64,000 nucleotides of DNA. It comes from Corynebacterium comes. GTDB taxonomy: Bacteria; Actinomycetota; Actinomycetes; Mycobacteriales; Mycobacteriaceae. Under the pieces are notes generated by a model, which ran no database searches, had not been told where the DNA came from, and saw only the letters and a list, made by a program, of their open reading frames with translations. A program made the position numbers and the translations under genes. Below are positions 37,098-47,940 of the stretch, piece by piece; the stretch's first letter is position 1, and each line of letters starts with the position of its first letter. The stretch lies in NCBI RefSeq assembly GCF_009734405.1, contig NZ_CP046453.1:992001-1056000 (forward strand), in the 5' to 3' direction.

Positions 37098-37865
37098 CTA
37101 CTTCACCGGTGTGGCGAAGCTCGCCGGGACCATCCCGAGGGATTCGCGGGCGTTGGCGATGACGGCCTTGCTCAGCTTGCGGTTCGCGATGGTGCCCACC
37201 ACCGCGCCGATGCCCAGCGGCATGATCTTGCCCAGCCAGGCCTTGCGGAAACGTCTGGTCAGCTGCTTCACCGCGGTGCGGACGAGGCTGTTGTTCATCT
37301 CCGTGAGCTTCGGGGCGGAGAAGCGCGCCACCGCGGAGATCGTCGGCGCGCCCTTCGTCTTGCCGATGTCTCCCACGAACGTATCGACGATCGCCGTTCC
37401 CTTGGCCCCCAGCAGCGCCACCAGGATGAGCGCCTTGCGGCGCTCCTTCCCGGAGATGTCGATGCCCCGCAGGTGGGCGCTGGCCATGGTGTACCAGGCG
37501 GCGGCATCGAGGAAGACGAGGGATTCCGCGCTGATGGCGGCGGCACCCATGAAGAATCCGATGCCGGGGATTGCGGCGGCGGCGCCTGCACCCGCACCTG
37601 AACCGGTGGCGATGCGCAGGAAGTGCTTGTCGATGAGCTCCTGAATCTCCGCCGGCGGGGCCTCCGGGTTCCTCTTCCGCAGGAAGTCCACGTAGCCGGT
37701 GATGGCCGAGGACTGGATCGACACCGCCTTGTCCAGGGCGGAGATGAGCATCCGGCCGGCTGGGCCGGCGTTCTGCTCCAGCGCAGCGGGATCGGAACCC
37801 AGGCCGTCGATGAGGACCTGCTGCGGCGTCTCCGCCGGAGTTCTCCTGGACTTCATGAGGGCCAT
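37098..37865 (-). CDS. EcsC family protein
   Basis: A 255-residue EcsC-domain protein, with the typical glycine/alanine-rich hydrophobic segment (GAGAAAAIPGIGFFMGAAAI) and the EcsC helices RKALILVALLGAKGTAIVDTFVG and LGKIMPLGIGAVVGTIANRKL. EcsC domains are associated with ABC transporters and membrane proteases in Bacillus, but their biochemical role is unclear. It lies directly upstream of and coupled to the fused ABC exporter, so a shared function is likely. The ATG at 37865 has an AAGGAG-like site upstream (CTCAAGGAGCAACC). Confidence 0.85.
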   Translation of the reverse strand: MALMKSRRTPAETPQQVLIDGLGSDPAALEQNAGPAGRMLISALDKAVSIQSSAITGYVDFLRKRNPEAPPAEIQELIDKHFLRIATGSGAGAGAAAAIPGIGFFMGAAAISAESLVFLDAAAWYTMASAHLRGIDISGKERRKALILVALLGAKGTAIVDTFVGDIGKTKGAPTISAVARFSAPKLTEMNNSLVRTAVKQLTRRFRKAWLGKIMPLGIGAVVGTIANRKLSKAVIANARESLGMVPASFATPVK

Positions 37866-37954
37866 GGTTGCTCCTTGAGGGTTGGCTATTGTCTGATTCT
37901 AATCAATTTCACAGAGACAAACTCCGGGGGACGGCGGATTGTTCCCCGGTCGGG

Positions 37955-38767
37955 TCACGGCTGGTTCGCGTAGACCTCGGCCGCCTCGACCTGCTCCGAG
38001 GTGGGACGCACGCCCGTGTACAGGGCGAACTGCTCGGCTGCCTGGAGTGCCACGACCTCGCCGCCGTTGATGGTGGGGGTGCCCAGACGCTCGGCGGCCC
38101 GGATCAGCGGGGTGCGGACCGGGTAGGCCACGACGTCGAACACCATCGCCGCCGAGGCGATCGAATCGTCGGTGAAGGCCTGGGCATGTTCCTTGTCGCC
38201 GTACATGCCCAGCGGGGTCACGTTGACCAGCAGACCGGCCTCCGCCGGCACCTCGGCGGAGTAGTCCCAGCCGACACGGGACGCCAGGGACGGGCCCGTC
38301 TCATGGTTGCGGGCGACCACGGTGCCCTGCATGCCGTGATCGGCCAGGGCCGCGACGACGGCGTTGGCCATGCCGCCGGAACCGCGCACCGCGACGGGCA
38401 GGGAAGGATCCACCGCGTGGGACTTCAGCAGCGAGGCCACCGCGACGTAGTCGGTGTTGTAGCCGACCAGTTCGCCGTCGGTGTTGACGATCGTGTTGAC
38501 GGCGCCGATGCGGGAGGCGGAGGGATCGAGGACGTCGATCAGCGGGATGACGGCCTGCTTGTAGGGCATGGACACGCCCGCCCCGCGGATGTCCAGGCCG
38601 CGGATGCCGGCGACGGCCGCGGTGATGTCGGTCGGGGCGACCGCCTTGTAGAGGTAGTTGAGGCCCAGTGTGTCGTAGAGCCAGTTGTGGAACCGGACCC
38701 CGTGATTGCTGGGCCGGGCGGCCAGAGAGATACACAGTATCGTTTCGCGGTCGACGTAGTTCACCAT
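37955..38767 (-). CDS. shikimate 5-dehydrogenase-like protein (AroE family)
   Basis: A 270-residue AroE-family NAD(P)-dependent dehydrogenase. The substrate domain has RGAGVSMPYKQAVIPLID, with the catalytic lysine in the YKQ segment. Further on are IGAVNTIVNTDGELVGYNTD and the Rossmann loop VAVRGSGGMANAVVAAL. Corynebacteria encode several AroE paralogues; this one resembles the one beside odhA in C. glutamicum (aroE3, cg1283 as I recall), and its substrate may be shikimate or quinate. The frame is open further upstream, but the ATG at 38767 follows TACGGT by 7 nt, in a -10 box shared with the divergent esterase gene. Confidence 0.85.
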   Translation of the reverse strand: MVNYVDRETILCISLAARPSNHGVRFHNWLYDTLGLNYLYKAVAPTDITAAVAGIRGLDIRGAGVSMPYKQAVIPLIDVLDPSASRIGAVNTIVNTDGELVGYNTDYVAVASLLKSHAVDPSLPVAVRGSGGMANAVVAALADHGMQGTVVARNHETGPSLASRVGWDYSAEVPAEAGLLVNVTPLGMYGDKEHAQAFTDDSIASAAMVFDVVAYPVRTPLIRAAERLGTPTINGGEVVALQAAEQFALYTGVRPTSEQVEAAEVYANQP

Positions 38768-38786
38768 GCTCACTACCGTAGTAGGT
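38768..38786. promoter_or_regulatory. overlapping divergent -10 boxes of the aroE-like and esterase genes
   Basis: The 7-bp sequence TACCGTA (38774-38780) reads as TACCGT on the plus strand and TACGGT on the minus strand. Each hexamer lies exactly 7 nt from an ATG: 38787 on the plus strand and 38767 on the minus strand. The two start codons are symmetric about the centre base 38777, so two leaderless divergent transcripts would share the same -10 DNA. Confidence 0.6.
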
Positions 38787-40364
38787 ATGACCTCGCTCGA
38801 CATCCCTGGACCACAGGTCCGCACCACCGCCGGAATGGTGAAGGGGCTGGTGGATGAGCAGCTGGGTATCCGGACCTGGCGTGGCGTGCCCTTCGGGGCC
38901 AGCACCGGTGGCGACAACCGCTTCCGCGCGCCGCGACGCCCCCGGCACTGGCGCGGCGTGCGCGACGCCACCACTTTCGGCCCCCCGGCACCGCAGCCGA
39001 CGTACTCGTGGACCGACCGGGTCATCGGCTCGGAGAACTGCCTGCACCTGGACATCGTGCGCCCCGACACCGATGACGAGCTGCCGGTGGTCGTCTACCT
39101 GCACGGCGGTTCCTTCATCATGGGTTCCTCCCACGAACCGTTGCTGCGCGGCTACGAGTTCGCGAAGTCGGTCGACTGTGTCTACGTGTCGGTGAACTTC
39201 CGCCTCGGAGCGCTGGGATACCTGGATCTGCGCAGCCTCGACGAGGACTGCGTGGCCAATCCGGCGCTCCGCGACCAGCTGCTGGCGCTCAAGTGGGTGC
39301 AGGCGAACATCGCCCAGTTCGGTGGCGACCCTGACCGGGTGACGCTGATGGGGGAGTCCGCGGGCGGAGCTGCGGCGGCCACGCTCATGGCCGTTCCCTC
39401 CGCTGCGGGCCTCTTCCACCGGGCGATCGTCCAGTCCCCGCCGATGACCATGATCCATTCCCGCGCGCAGGCGACCCTCTGGGCGCGTGAGCTGGTCTAC
39501 CAGATGGCGCTGCCCAGGCTGACCACGCTGGCGGACCTGCGTGCCGAGCACCCGTACGATCTGGTGCGCGCCGGGCAGTCGATGATGTGGCGGGGCCGGG
39601 AGCTCCAGCACCTGAACACCACCTACGCACCCACGGTGGACGGCACCCTCCTCCTGGACCATCCGCTCTCGGTCTTCGACAGCGGCGATCAGGTCAAGGT
39701 GCCCCTGCTGGTGGGGACGAACTCGGATGAGACGAGCTTCTCCAAGTTCTTCTACATGCGCACCTCCGCGCGCTCCCGCGCCGCGCTCCGGCTGCTCAGC
39801 GCGTTCGACCCCGAGGAGGCGTCCTATGTGTTGTCCGCCTACGACGGTGCCCGGGACCGCGCGCAGTTCGCCGACCTGCTTGCCGACGCCCTCTTCTGGG
39901 CCCCGTCCGTCCGCCTCGCCACCGACCACAACCCCCTGGCGCCGACCTGGATGTACCGCTTCGACTACGCCCCCGCCGCCCTGCGCTGGCTCGGACTGGG
40001 CGCGATGCACTCCCTGGAGCTGACGGCCATTTTCGGGGACCCGGGGGCGTCGAGAACCTCCGGGCTGGCGCGCTTCGGCGGCATGGAGGGGATGGCGGAG
40101 CTGACCGACGTCATGCAGTACCACTGGGGCCATTTCATCCATCACGGCCGACCTGGTGATGACTGGCCCGCCTACCAGCCGCCCACCGACACCGCGCCGG
40201 CCCGGGCGACGATGGTCTTCGACGCGCCCGCGCGGGTGGAGCACGACCCGAAGGCGGGGAAGCGTCGGGCCTGGGCCGACTATGACATGACCGAATGGGG
40301 CCACGGCAGGCCCGAGCTGCTGGAGGAGCTGGGTCTGCTCATCAGTACCGAGCTGGGCCGTTAG
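38787..40364 (+). CDS. type-B carboxylesterase
   Basis: A 525-residue alpha/beta hydrolase of the carboxylesterase/lipase family. The oxyanion-hole HGG is at about 106-108 and the nucleophile serine in GESAGG at Ser191, with the second conserved region SENCLHLDIVRP before it. There is no signal peptide, so it is cytoplasmic. The natural substrate is unknown; p-nitrobenzyl-esterase-type enzymes have broad specificity. An in-frame ATG at 38766 exists, but the -10 hexamer TACCGT lies downstream of it. The ATG at 38787, 7 nt after the hexamer, is therefore the start. Confidence 0.88.
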   Translation: MTSLDIPGPQVRTTAGMVKGLVDEQLGIRTWRGVPFGASTGGDNRFRAPRRPRHWRGVRDATTFGPPAPQPTYSWTDRVIGSENCLHLDIVRPDTDDELPVVVYLHGGSFIMGSSHEPLLRGYEFAKSVDCVYVSVNFRLGALGYLDLRSLDEDCVANPALRDQLLALKWVQANIAQFGGDPDRVTLMGESAGGAAAATLMAVPSAAGLFHRAIVQSPPMTMIHSRAQATLWARELVYQMALPRLTTLADLRAEHPYDLVRAGQSMMWRGRELQHLNTTYAPTVDGTLLLDHPLSVFDSGDQVKVPLLVGTNSDETSFSKFFYMRTSARSRAALRLLSAFDPEEASYVLSAYDGARDRAQFADLLADALFWAPSVRLATDHNPLAPTWMYRFDYAPAALRWLGLGAMHSLELTAIFGDPGASRTSGLARFGGMEGMAELTDVMQYHWGHFIHHGRPGDDWPAYQPPTDTAPARATMVFDAPARVEHDPKAGKRRAWADYDMTEWGHGRPELLEELGLLISTELGR

Positions 40365-40484
40365 CGATTCTCCCGTGCGAGTCGGTGGGCAGGACTTCTG
40401 CCACGAGGCTAGGCTGGTTCCGGATTGCCGTAGGCGGTCGTCGAGTTAGAGAACCGGGTTCACATGGAAGGACACCTAACACTC

Positions 40485-41375
40485 ATGAGCTTCTTCGAGG
40501 ACATTGCCACCGCACTGGACACCGAGGGCATCGAGTCGCGCGTGCATGATGAAACCATGTTCGTGCCCATCACCTCTGATCTGGAGATCCAGTTCCAGGA
40601 GATCGACCCCCACATGCCGGCAGCCAATGTCTACATCGCCGCAGCCGACGTCGATGAGGACGACGAGAACTTCGAGGCCGTGCTGGTCTCCGTCGTCTTC
40701 TCCGTCGAGGACGCCGTGGCCACCGTCGGCCGCCACGTGGCCACCGATCAGGTGGTCACCGTCCTGCGCGACCTGCTTGAAGGCACCGACGAGCGCATCG
40801 GTGACCTGGAGTTCTACCAGGATGCACTCAATGCGAACCTGGTGCGGGCCGAGGTCGGACAGAACTCCGAGCTGCAGGTGCTCGTCGAGGTCATGGAGGG
40901 TGTGCCCACCGCCGTCGTCCAGTTCGTCGCCGTCGGCGAGTCCTTCGAGGACCTCATCGACCAGGCCATCGACGAACTCTGGGAGTCCGACGGTGAAGCC
41001 CAGCTCACCGAGGAGGACCGCCAGCGGATGTTCACCGACCTTTCCGCGGAGGTGGAGATCGCCACGGAGGAGGTGCTCGACCTCGGTGTCTTCACCGACT
41101 TCGACCGGCTTTTCGACGTCATCTCCCTCGCCGCCGATCAGGCCGATGACTGGGAGGAGCAGCTCGTTCCCTTCGACGTGGACGAGTTCGAGGAGCCGGA
41201 CGTCTACGACATCTTCGGCGCCGACGAGGAGGACGATGACGACCTCGATGAGGACGATGACGAGGACGACGCCGACTTCGAGGACCTGGACGGCGAGGAC
41301 GATCTCGATCCGGATGATGACACCGACGAGGACGACGAAGACGACGCGGATTTCGGCGACGTCCGCGTCCAGTAG
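40485..41375 (+). CDS. acidic protein with long Asp/Glu tail, function unknown
   Basis: A 296-residue soluble protein beginning MSFFEDIATALDTEGIESRV. The first 220 residues look folded (alternating hydrophobic strands such as VLVSVVFSVEDAVATVG and LQVLVEVMEGVPTAVVQFVAVG). The last 70 or so consist almost only of Asp and Glu (DEEDDDDLDEDDDEDDADF and similar). I do not recognise the family. An ATG 21 nt upstream (40464) is an alternative start; GGAAGGA lies between the two. A TAGGCT at about 40410 is a possible -10. The extreme acidity suggests binding to a basic protein or cation buffering, but this is speculation. Confidence 0.7.
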   Translation: MSFFEDIATALDTEGIESRVHDETMFVPITSDLEIQFQEIDPHMPAANVYIAAADVDEDDENFEAVLVSVVFSVEDAVATVGRHVATDQVVTVLRDLLEGTDERIGDLEFYQDALNANLVRAEVGQNSELQVLVEVMEGVPTAVVQFVAVGESFEDLIDQAIDELWESDGEAQLTEEDRQRMFTDLSAEVEIATEEVLDLGVFTDFDRLFDVISLAADQADDWEEQLVPFDVDEFEEPDVYDIFGADEEDDDDLDEDDDEDDADFEDLDGEDDLDPDDDTDEDDEDDADFGDVRVQ

Positions 41376-41435
41376 CTGAGTCCGGGGCTCATCGCCCGGT
41401 GGAATACATAGTGGTGGGTTGACAGGGAGTGGTTC

Positions 41436-42515
41436 TTGGTGGCTTTGTCGCGGGTCCGTGGCAGTATCGTCCGCGCGCGTCAACGCCCTCCGCTGGAGGA
41501 GCGGCTGGCCGCGGTGGACAGGAAGGTCGACGGACTGCCCAAGCTGGGTGACGTCGCCGTGGTTCTGGAGCGTGCCGACGGCTCCCTCCGTCACACCCAC
41601 ACCACCGGCCACCTTGATCCGGAGTCCCGCTTCGCCGCGGGTTCCGTGAGCAAGCTGTTCACCCACGCCATCATCTTCCGCCTCATCGACGCGGGGCGTC
41701 TCAGCTACGACACCCTCGTCGCCTCGCGCGTGGCGGCACACTCGCTCGACGGGCTGCACGTCATCCGGGGGGAGGACTACGGTGCGGAGCTGACCGTCCG
41801 GCACCTCATCGACCACACCTCCGGTCTGGCGAGCTGGGAGGACACCCGGGATCCGGGAGGGCGCAGCGTCATCGAGCAGATAGTTGACTGGGACCGGGTG
41901 GTCAGCGTCGACGAGCAGATGGAGATCGCCGCCCGGGTGGGTGCGAAATTCCCGCCGGGCCACGGAAACCGGGCGCACTACTCGGACCTCAACGCCGAGC
42001 TTCTGTCGCAGGTGGCGCAGCACACCACGGGCCGGACGTTCCAGGAGCTGGCCAACCGGTACATCATCACCCCGCTGGGTCTGGAGCATACGACGTTCGT
42101 GGTGCCCGGGCGGCATGACTACGCGGAGGTCCGCACCCCGAAACACCCGGTCTGGTCATCGCGTTACCTGTCCAGCTCGCCGGCGTCCGGCGGCGTGGTT
42201 TCCACCGCCAACGACCTGATGACCTTCATCCGCGCCTTCCACACCGGCCAGATCTTCGACCATGCCCACATCCAGGACCCGCAGCTGCGCCGCATCCAGC
42301 ACCGGCCTCTGCGCTACGGCTCCGGCATGATGGCGATGAGCCTGCCCAAGGCGCTGAGCCCGCTGGTCCCTGCCCCGCTGATCCTGGGGCACACGGGCGT
42401 ACACGGGGCCTTCGCCTTCTACTGCCCCTCGCGCTCGGCCTTCATCGCGGGGTCGATCACCTCCATCGTGACCTCGCCTTTCGACCTGATCTACCGCTAC
42501 CTCGACGCGTTGTAA
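41436..42515 (+). CDS. beta-lactamase-like serine hydrolase (class C/penicillin-binding fold)
   Basis: A 359-residue member of the beta-lactamase-related serine hydrolases. The SxxK motif is FAAGSVSKLF, the YxN-type motif is HYSDLNAELL and the third box is LGHTGVHGAF (HTG in place of KTG). Such proteins include D-aminopeptidases and esterases; with no signal peptide visible, a cell-wall or antibiotic role is less likely than a cytoplasmic esterase or peptidase. The TTG at 41436 has GGGAG upstream; the adjoining GTG at 41439 is an alternative. The TACATAGT sequence near 41406 may be its -10. Confidence 0.8.
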   Translation: MVALSRVRGSIVRARQRPPLEERLAAVDRKVDGLPKLGDVAVVLERADGSLRHTHTTGHLDPESRFAAGSVSKLFTHAIIFRLIDAGRLSYDTLVASRVAAHSLDGLHVIRGEDYGAELTVRHLIDHTSGLASWEDTRDPGGRSVIEQIVDWDRVVSVDEQMEIAARVGAKFPPGHGNRAHYSDLNAELLSQVAQHTTGRTFQELANRYIITPLGLEHTTFVVPGRHDYAEVRTPKHPVWSSRYLSSSPASGGVVSTANDLMTFIRAFHTGQIFDHAHIQDPQLRRIQHRPLRYGSGMMAMSLPKALSPLVPAPLILGHTGVHGAFAFYCPSRSAFIAGSITSIVTSPFDLIYRYLDAL

Positions 42516-42557
42516 CCCGGCAGGTGAGGTGCTCCCACCCCCTGAAAGCTCTGCGGC

Positions 42558-43034
42558 TCAGGCCGCCTGCGAGAAGCCGAAGAACAGGGAGGCGGGGGAG
42601 TGGACGGGCACGAAGTGGGCGTCGACAAGCCAGACGAAGGTGGCGGCATGTCCGCTGGAGACCTCATGGACGGCGTCGATGAGGGCGTCATCGATGAGCG
42701 CGCGGACCCAGCCTTCCGCGGTCACCGGGTCGACCGCGCCGTGTTGGTCGGTGATGCGGACGGTGATCAGATAGGCGGGCGCGCGGTCCTCGCCCGAGCC
42801 TGAAGCGAAACCGAGGACGCGGGCCTTGACCCGTTCGCCGACGCGGTGACGGGTGAGCGTCATGGTGAGGGAGCCGCCGGGCAGCGCCTTGCTCGGTGGC
42901 CGCCAGTTGGCTTGGGGGCGGGCGAGGGAGCGTGGGTGGTGGATCATGGAGTGCAGGTCCCGGAGCGTGGTGGCCTCGTGGGCGCGAAGGGTCAGGGCGA
43001 TGGAGGGCGGGGTGCTGAGGTGATTGATGTTCAT
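42558..43034 (-). CDS. conserved hypothetical protein
   Basis: A 158-residue protein starting MNINHLSTPPSIALTLRAHE. It shows alternating strands and helices with a stretch AYLITVRITDQHGAVDPVTAEGW and no signal peptide or membrane helix. I do not recognise the family. The frame is open upstream to 43202, but that would run through the divergent MFS promoter. The ATG at 43034 follows TAGTCT (43042-43047) by 7 nt, a leaderless start, which supports it as a real gene. It is divergent from the MFS gene and they may be regulated together. Confidence 0.65.
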   Translation of the reverse strand: MNINHLSTPPSIALTLRAHEATTLRDLHSMIHHPRSLARPQANWRPPSKALPGGSLTMTLTRHRVGERVKARVLGFASGSGEDRAPAYLITVRITDQHGAVDPVTAEGWVRALIDDALIDAVHEVSSGHAATFVWLVDAHFVPVHSPASLFFGFSQAA

Positions 43035-43074
43035 GACCCGCAGACTAAAACCGCCGACCAACACACCTGTTTTA

Positions 43075-43091
43075 CATATAGAACATATATG
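43075..43091. promoter_or_regulatory. 17-bp palindrome, possible operator upstream of the MFS gene
   Basis: CATATA-GAACA-TATATG, two perfect 6-bp arms with a 5-bp spacer, in an AT-rich stretch between divergent starts (43034 minus and 43136 plus). It is placed where a repressor could control the MFS carrier and possibly the hypothetical gene. No regulator gene is adjacent. Confidence 0.45.
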
Positions 43092-43135
43092 CGAACAAGG
43101 CTCGATTCCATGGAACGGGTAGGGTCTAACGGGAT

Positions 43136-44356
43136 ATGACAGATCAACAAAAAGTGCAGCCGAAGATCCCGACGGAGATCTGGGTCCTCGTCTCCGCGGC
43201 ATTCATCATCGCGCTGGGCTACGGGCTCGTCGCGCCGATCATTCCGCAGTTCGCCGCCAGTTTCGACGTCTCCATGGCCGCCGCCAGCGCGGTCATCTCC
43301 ATTTTCGCCGCCTCCCGGCTGTTCTTCGCTCCGGTGTCGGGCAGGCTCATCGACAAACTCGGTTCCCGCAAGGTCTACCTCACGGGCCTGATCACCGTCG
43401 CGGTGACCACCGCGCTTGTCGCGGGTGCGCAGGAGTACTGGCACATCCTGCTGCTGCGCGGCATCGCGGGCATCGGTTCGACGATGTTCACGGTTTCCGC
43501 CATGGGCCTGATCGTCCGGATGGCCCCACCCGAGATCCGTGGCCGCGCCTCCGCCGTCTACGGCACCGCGTTCCTGGTGGGCAACGTCATCGGCCCCCTC
43601 GTGGGCGCGGCACTGTCCATGATCGGCATGCGCGCCCCCTTCGTCATCTACGGTGTCTCGGTGGCGTTGGCGGCGTTCGTGGTGTGGTGGAAGATGCCCC
43701 GCATCGACGATTCCGCGCGCAGCAGGAACGATGAGCCGCCGATGGGCTTCGCCGAGGCGATCCGCGACAGTGCGTACCGCTCGGCGCTCGTGTCCGGCTT
43801 CGCCTTCGGGTGGATCAACTTCGGCGTCCGCGTAGCCACCCTGCCGTTGTTCGCGGCCGTCGTCTTCGAGCACGGCGGCGCGATCGCCGGCCTGGCCATG
43901 GCCACATTCGCCGCCGGCAACGCCGTGGTGCTGCAGTTCTCCGGCAGGCTCGCCGACACCCTCGGACGAAAGCCCATGGTCATCAGTGGGCTGGTGGTCA
44001 ACGCGATCTTCACCGGCTCCATGGGATTCGCCGACAGCTTCTGGCCGCTGCTCATCGTCTCCGCGCTGGCCGGCGCGGGGGCAGGCATGGTCAACCCGGC
44101 GCAGCAGGCGGTGCTGGCGGACGTCATCGGCAACCATCGCTCCGGCGGCAAGGTGCTGGCGAACTTCCAGATGGCCCAGGATTTCGGCGCGATCACCGGC
44201 CCGATCCTCATCGGTGTGGTCGCGGAAACCTACGGCTTCACCATCGGCTTCCTCATCTGCGGCTTCATCGGCTTGGCGGCGGCTGTCGTCTGGGCCTTCG
44301 GCCGGGAGACGCTTCACGACGCCCGCGGTGTGTCTGTGGAGGCTGTGGCCAGGTAG
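43136..44356 (+). CDS. MFS efflux-type transporter
   Basis: A 406-residue membrane protein with twelve helices, opening with IWVLVSAAFIIALGYGLVAP and the motif-A loop GRLIDKLGSRKVYLTG, then RGIAGIGSTMFTVSAMGLIV and SAVYGTAFLVGNVIGPLVGA (a motif-C-like segment in helix 5, typical of drug/H+ antiporters). A central charged loop separates the halves. The substrate is unknown. TAGGGT lies about 10 nt before the ATG, leaving at most a very short leader, and a palindrome sits about 45 nt upstream. Confidence 0.88.
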   Translation: MTDQQKVQPKIPTEIWVLVSAAFIIALGYGLVAPIIPQFAASFDVSMAAASAVISIFAASRLFFAPVSGRLIDKLGSRKVYLTGLITVAVTTALVAGAQEYWHILLLRGIAGIGSTMFTVSAMGLIVRMAPPEIRGRASAVYGTAFLVGNVIGPLVGAALSMIGMRAPFVIYGVSVALAAFVVWWKMPRIDDSARSRNDEPPMGFAEAIRDSAYRSALVSGFAFGWINFGVRVATLPLFAAVVFEHGGAIAGLAMATFAAGNAVVLQFSGRLADTLGRKPMVISGLVVNAIFTGSMGFADSFWPLLIVSALAGAGAGMVNPAQQAVLADVIGNHRSGGKVLANFQMAQDFGAITGPILIGVVAETYGFTIGFLICGFIGLAAAVVWAFGRETLHDARGVSVEAVAR

Positions 44357-44487
44357 GGCGGGGGCAGGGGGACCGTGACGTCCCCTTGAGCCAACGGTGA
44401 CCCAACTGAAGCCCCAAAGCATCCATCCGGTGGAGGCTCCGGGCGTACCCTCAAGGCCAAGTCAACCCGTGGCCAGTGGAGGCTCAG

Positions 44488-46863
<2,376 letters not shown>

Positions 46864-46885
46864 GACTCGGCTAACCTCGGGAGCC

Positions 46886-47848
46886 ATGATCCCCGTCCTC
46901 ATCGACTGCGACCCCGGCATCGACGACACCCTCGCGCTCATCTACCTCGCCGCCCTGCACCACCTCGGCGAGATCGAGCTCGTCGGCGTGACCACCACCG
47001 CCGGCAACACCACCGCCACCCAGGCCGCCGGCAACGCGCGGTGGGTGCTCGCCCAGCTGCTTATAGACGCCCCCGTTCTCCCCGGCCGGCCCCGCCCCCG
47101 CCACGTGGAGCTGACCACCACGCCAGAGACCCACGGGCCGACCGGCCTGGGGTACCTCGAGGTGCCGGAGGCGCCGGAAACGCCGGGCGGGGACTGGGCG
47201 GAGGTGTGGCGCGGGGCTGTCGACAAGCACGCGGACCTGAGGCTGATCGTCACGGGCCCGCTGAGCAACCTCGCGGCCTTCCAGCAGACGCACCCGGAGC
47301 ACTATGCCAGGCTGGGAAACATCACGGTGATGGGCGGGGCGGTGAACTACCGCGGGAACACCACACCGACGGCGGAGTGGAACTTCTGGGTGGACCCCCA
47401 CGCGGCTGCGGAGGTGTTCGAGGACCCGCCCGCGGCCAGCATCCGGTTGTGTTCGCTGGAGGTGACCGAGCAGTTCCTCATTGACCCGGCGCGGCTGGGC
47501 GCGTTGGTGGACTCGCTGGGCGCCACGCCCGTGGCCGGCTACCTGGCGGACATCCTGCGCTTCTACTTCGAGTTCCACCGGGCGCAGGGGGAGGGCTACC
47601 AGGCTCAGATCCATGACCTGCTGACCTGCATGATCGCGCTGGGCACGATCCCGTACGAGGACGTGTCCACGACCATCGCGGTCGAGGCCGACAGCCCCCT
47701 GCTGCGTGGGACCTCGGTGGCGGATCTGCGCGGGCACTGGGACCGCCCGCACAACGCGCGGCTGGTGACGTCGGCGGACGTCGAGGCCGCGCACTCCGAA
47801 CTCGCCCGGGCCGCCGGCGCGTTGGCCGTGCTCTGGGCGATCCGTTAG
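46886..47848 (+). CDS. inosine-uridine-preferring nucleoside hydrolase
   Basis: A 320-residue nucleoside hydrolase that cleaves the N-glycosidic bond of ribonucleosides to release base and ribose. The calcium/ribose-binding motif DCDPGIDD is at residues 7-14, followed by VTTTAGNTTATQAAGNAR and IVTGPLSNLAAF. Later are NITVMGGAVNYRGNTTPTAEWNFW and the conserved WNFWVDPHAAAEVF segment. There is no signal peptide, so it acts in the cytosol on imported nucleosides. The ATG is 8 nt from TAACCT (46872-46877), a leaderless start. The next genes encode an ECF transporter, an attractive source of substrate. Confidence 0.93.
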   Translation: MIPVLIDCDPGIDDTLALIYLAALHHLGEIELVGVTTTAGNTTATQAAGNARWVLAQLLIDAPVLPGRPRPRHVELTTTPETHGPTGLGYLEVPEAPETPGGDWAEVWRGAVDKHADLRLIVTGPLSNLAAFQQTHPEHYARLGNITVMGGAVNYRGNTTPTAEWNFWVDPHAAAEVFEDPPAASIRLCSLEVTEQFLIDPARLGALVDSLGATPVAGYLADILRFYFEFHRAQGEGYQAQIHDLLTCMIALGTIPYEDVSTTIAVEADSPLLRGTSVADLRGHWDRPHNARLVTSADVEAAHSELARAAGALAVLWAIR

Positions 47849-47940
47849 ACTCAGCGACGTTTGATGACCGCCCGAGGTGACATAGGGCGGTGCCACCCCA
47901 TTCGAGCCCCTATTCGAGCTCTGACCCGAGGATGCCCGTC
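47846..47940 (+). promoter_or_regulatory. leader of the ECF operon with predicted hairpin and possible pseudoknot
   Basis: A TAGACT -10 candidate (47846-47851) overlaps the nucleoside hydrolase stop and predicts transcription from about 47858, an 80-nt leader. A 7-bp stem (47867-47873 with 47885-47891) has an 11-nt loop whose GGTG (47876-47879) could pair with CACC (47894-47897) just 3' of the stem, an H-type pseudoknot. Two direct repeats ATTCGAGC (47900-47907 and 47912-47919) and a GAGG ribosome binding site follow. This resembles small riboswitches but matches no class I know. Confidence 0.4.
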
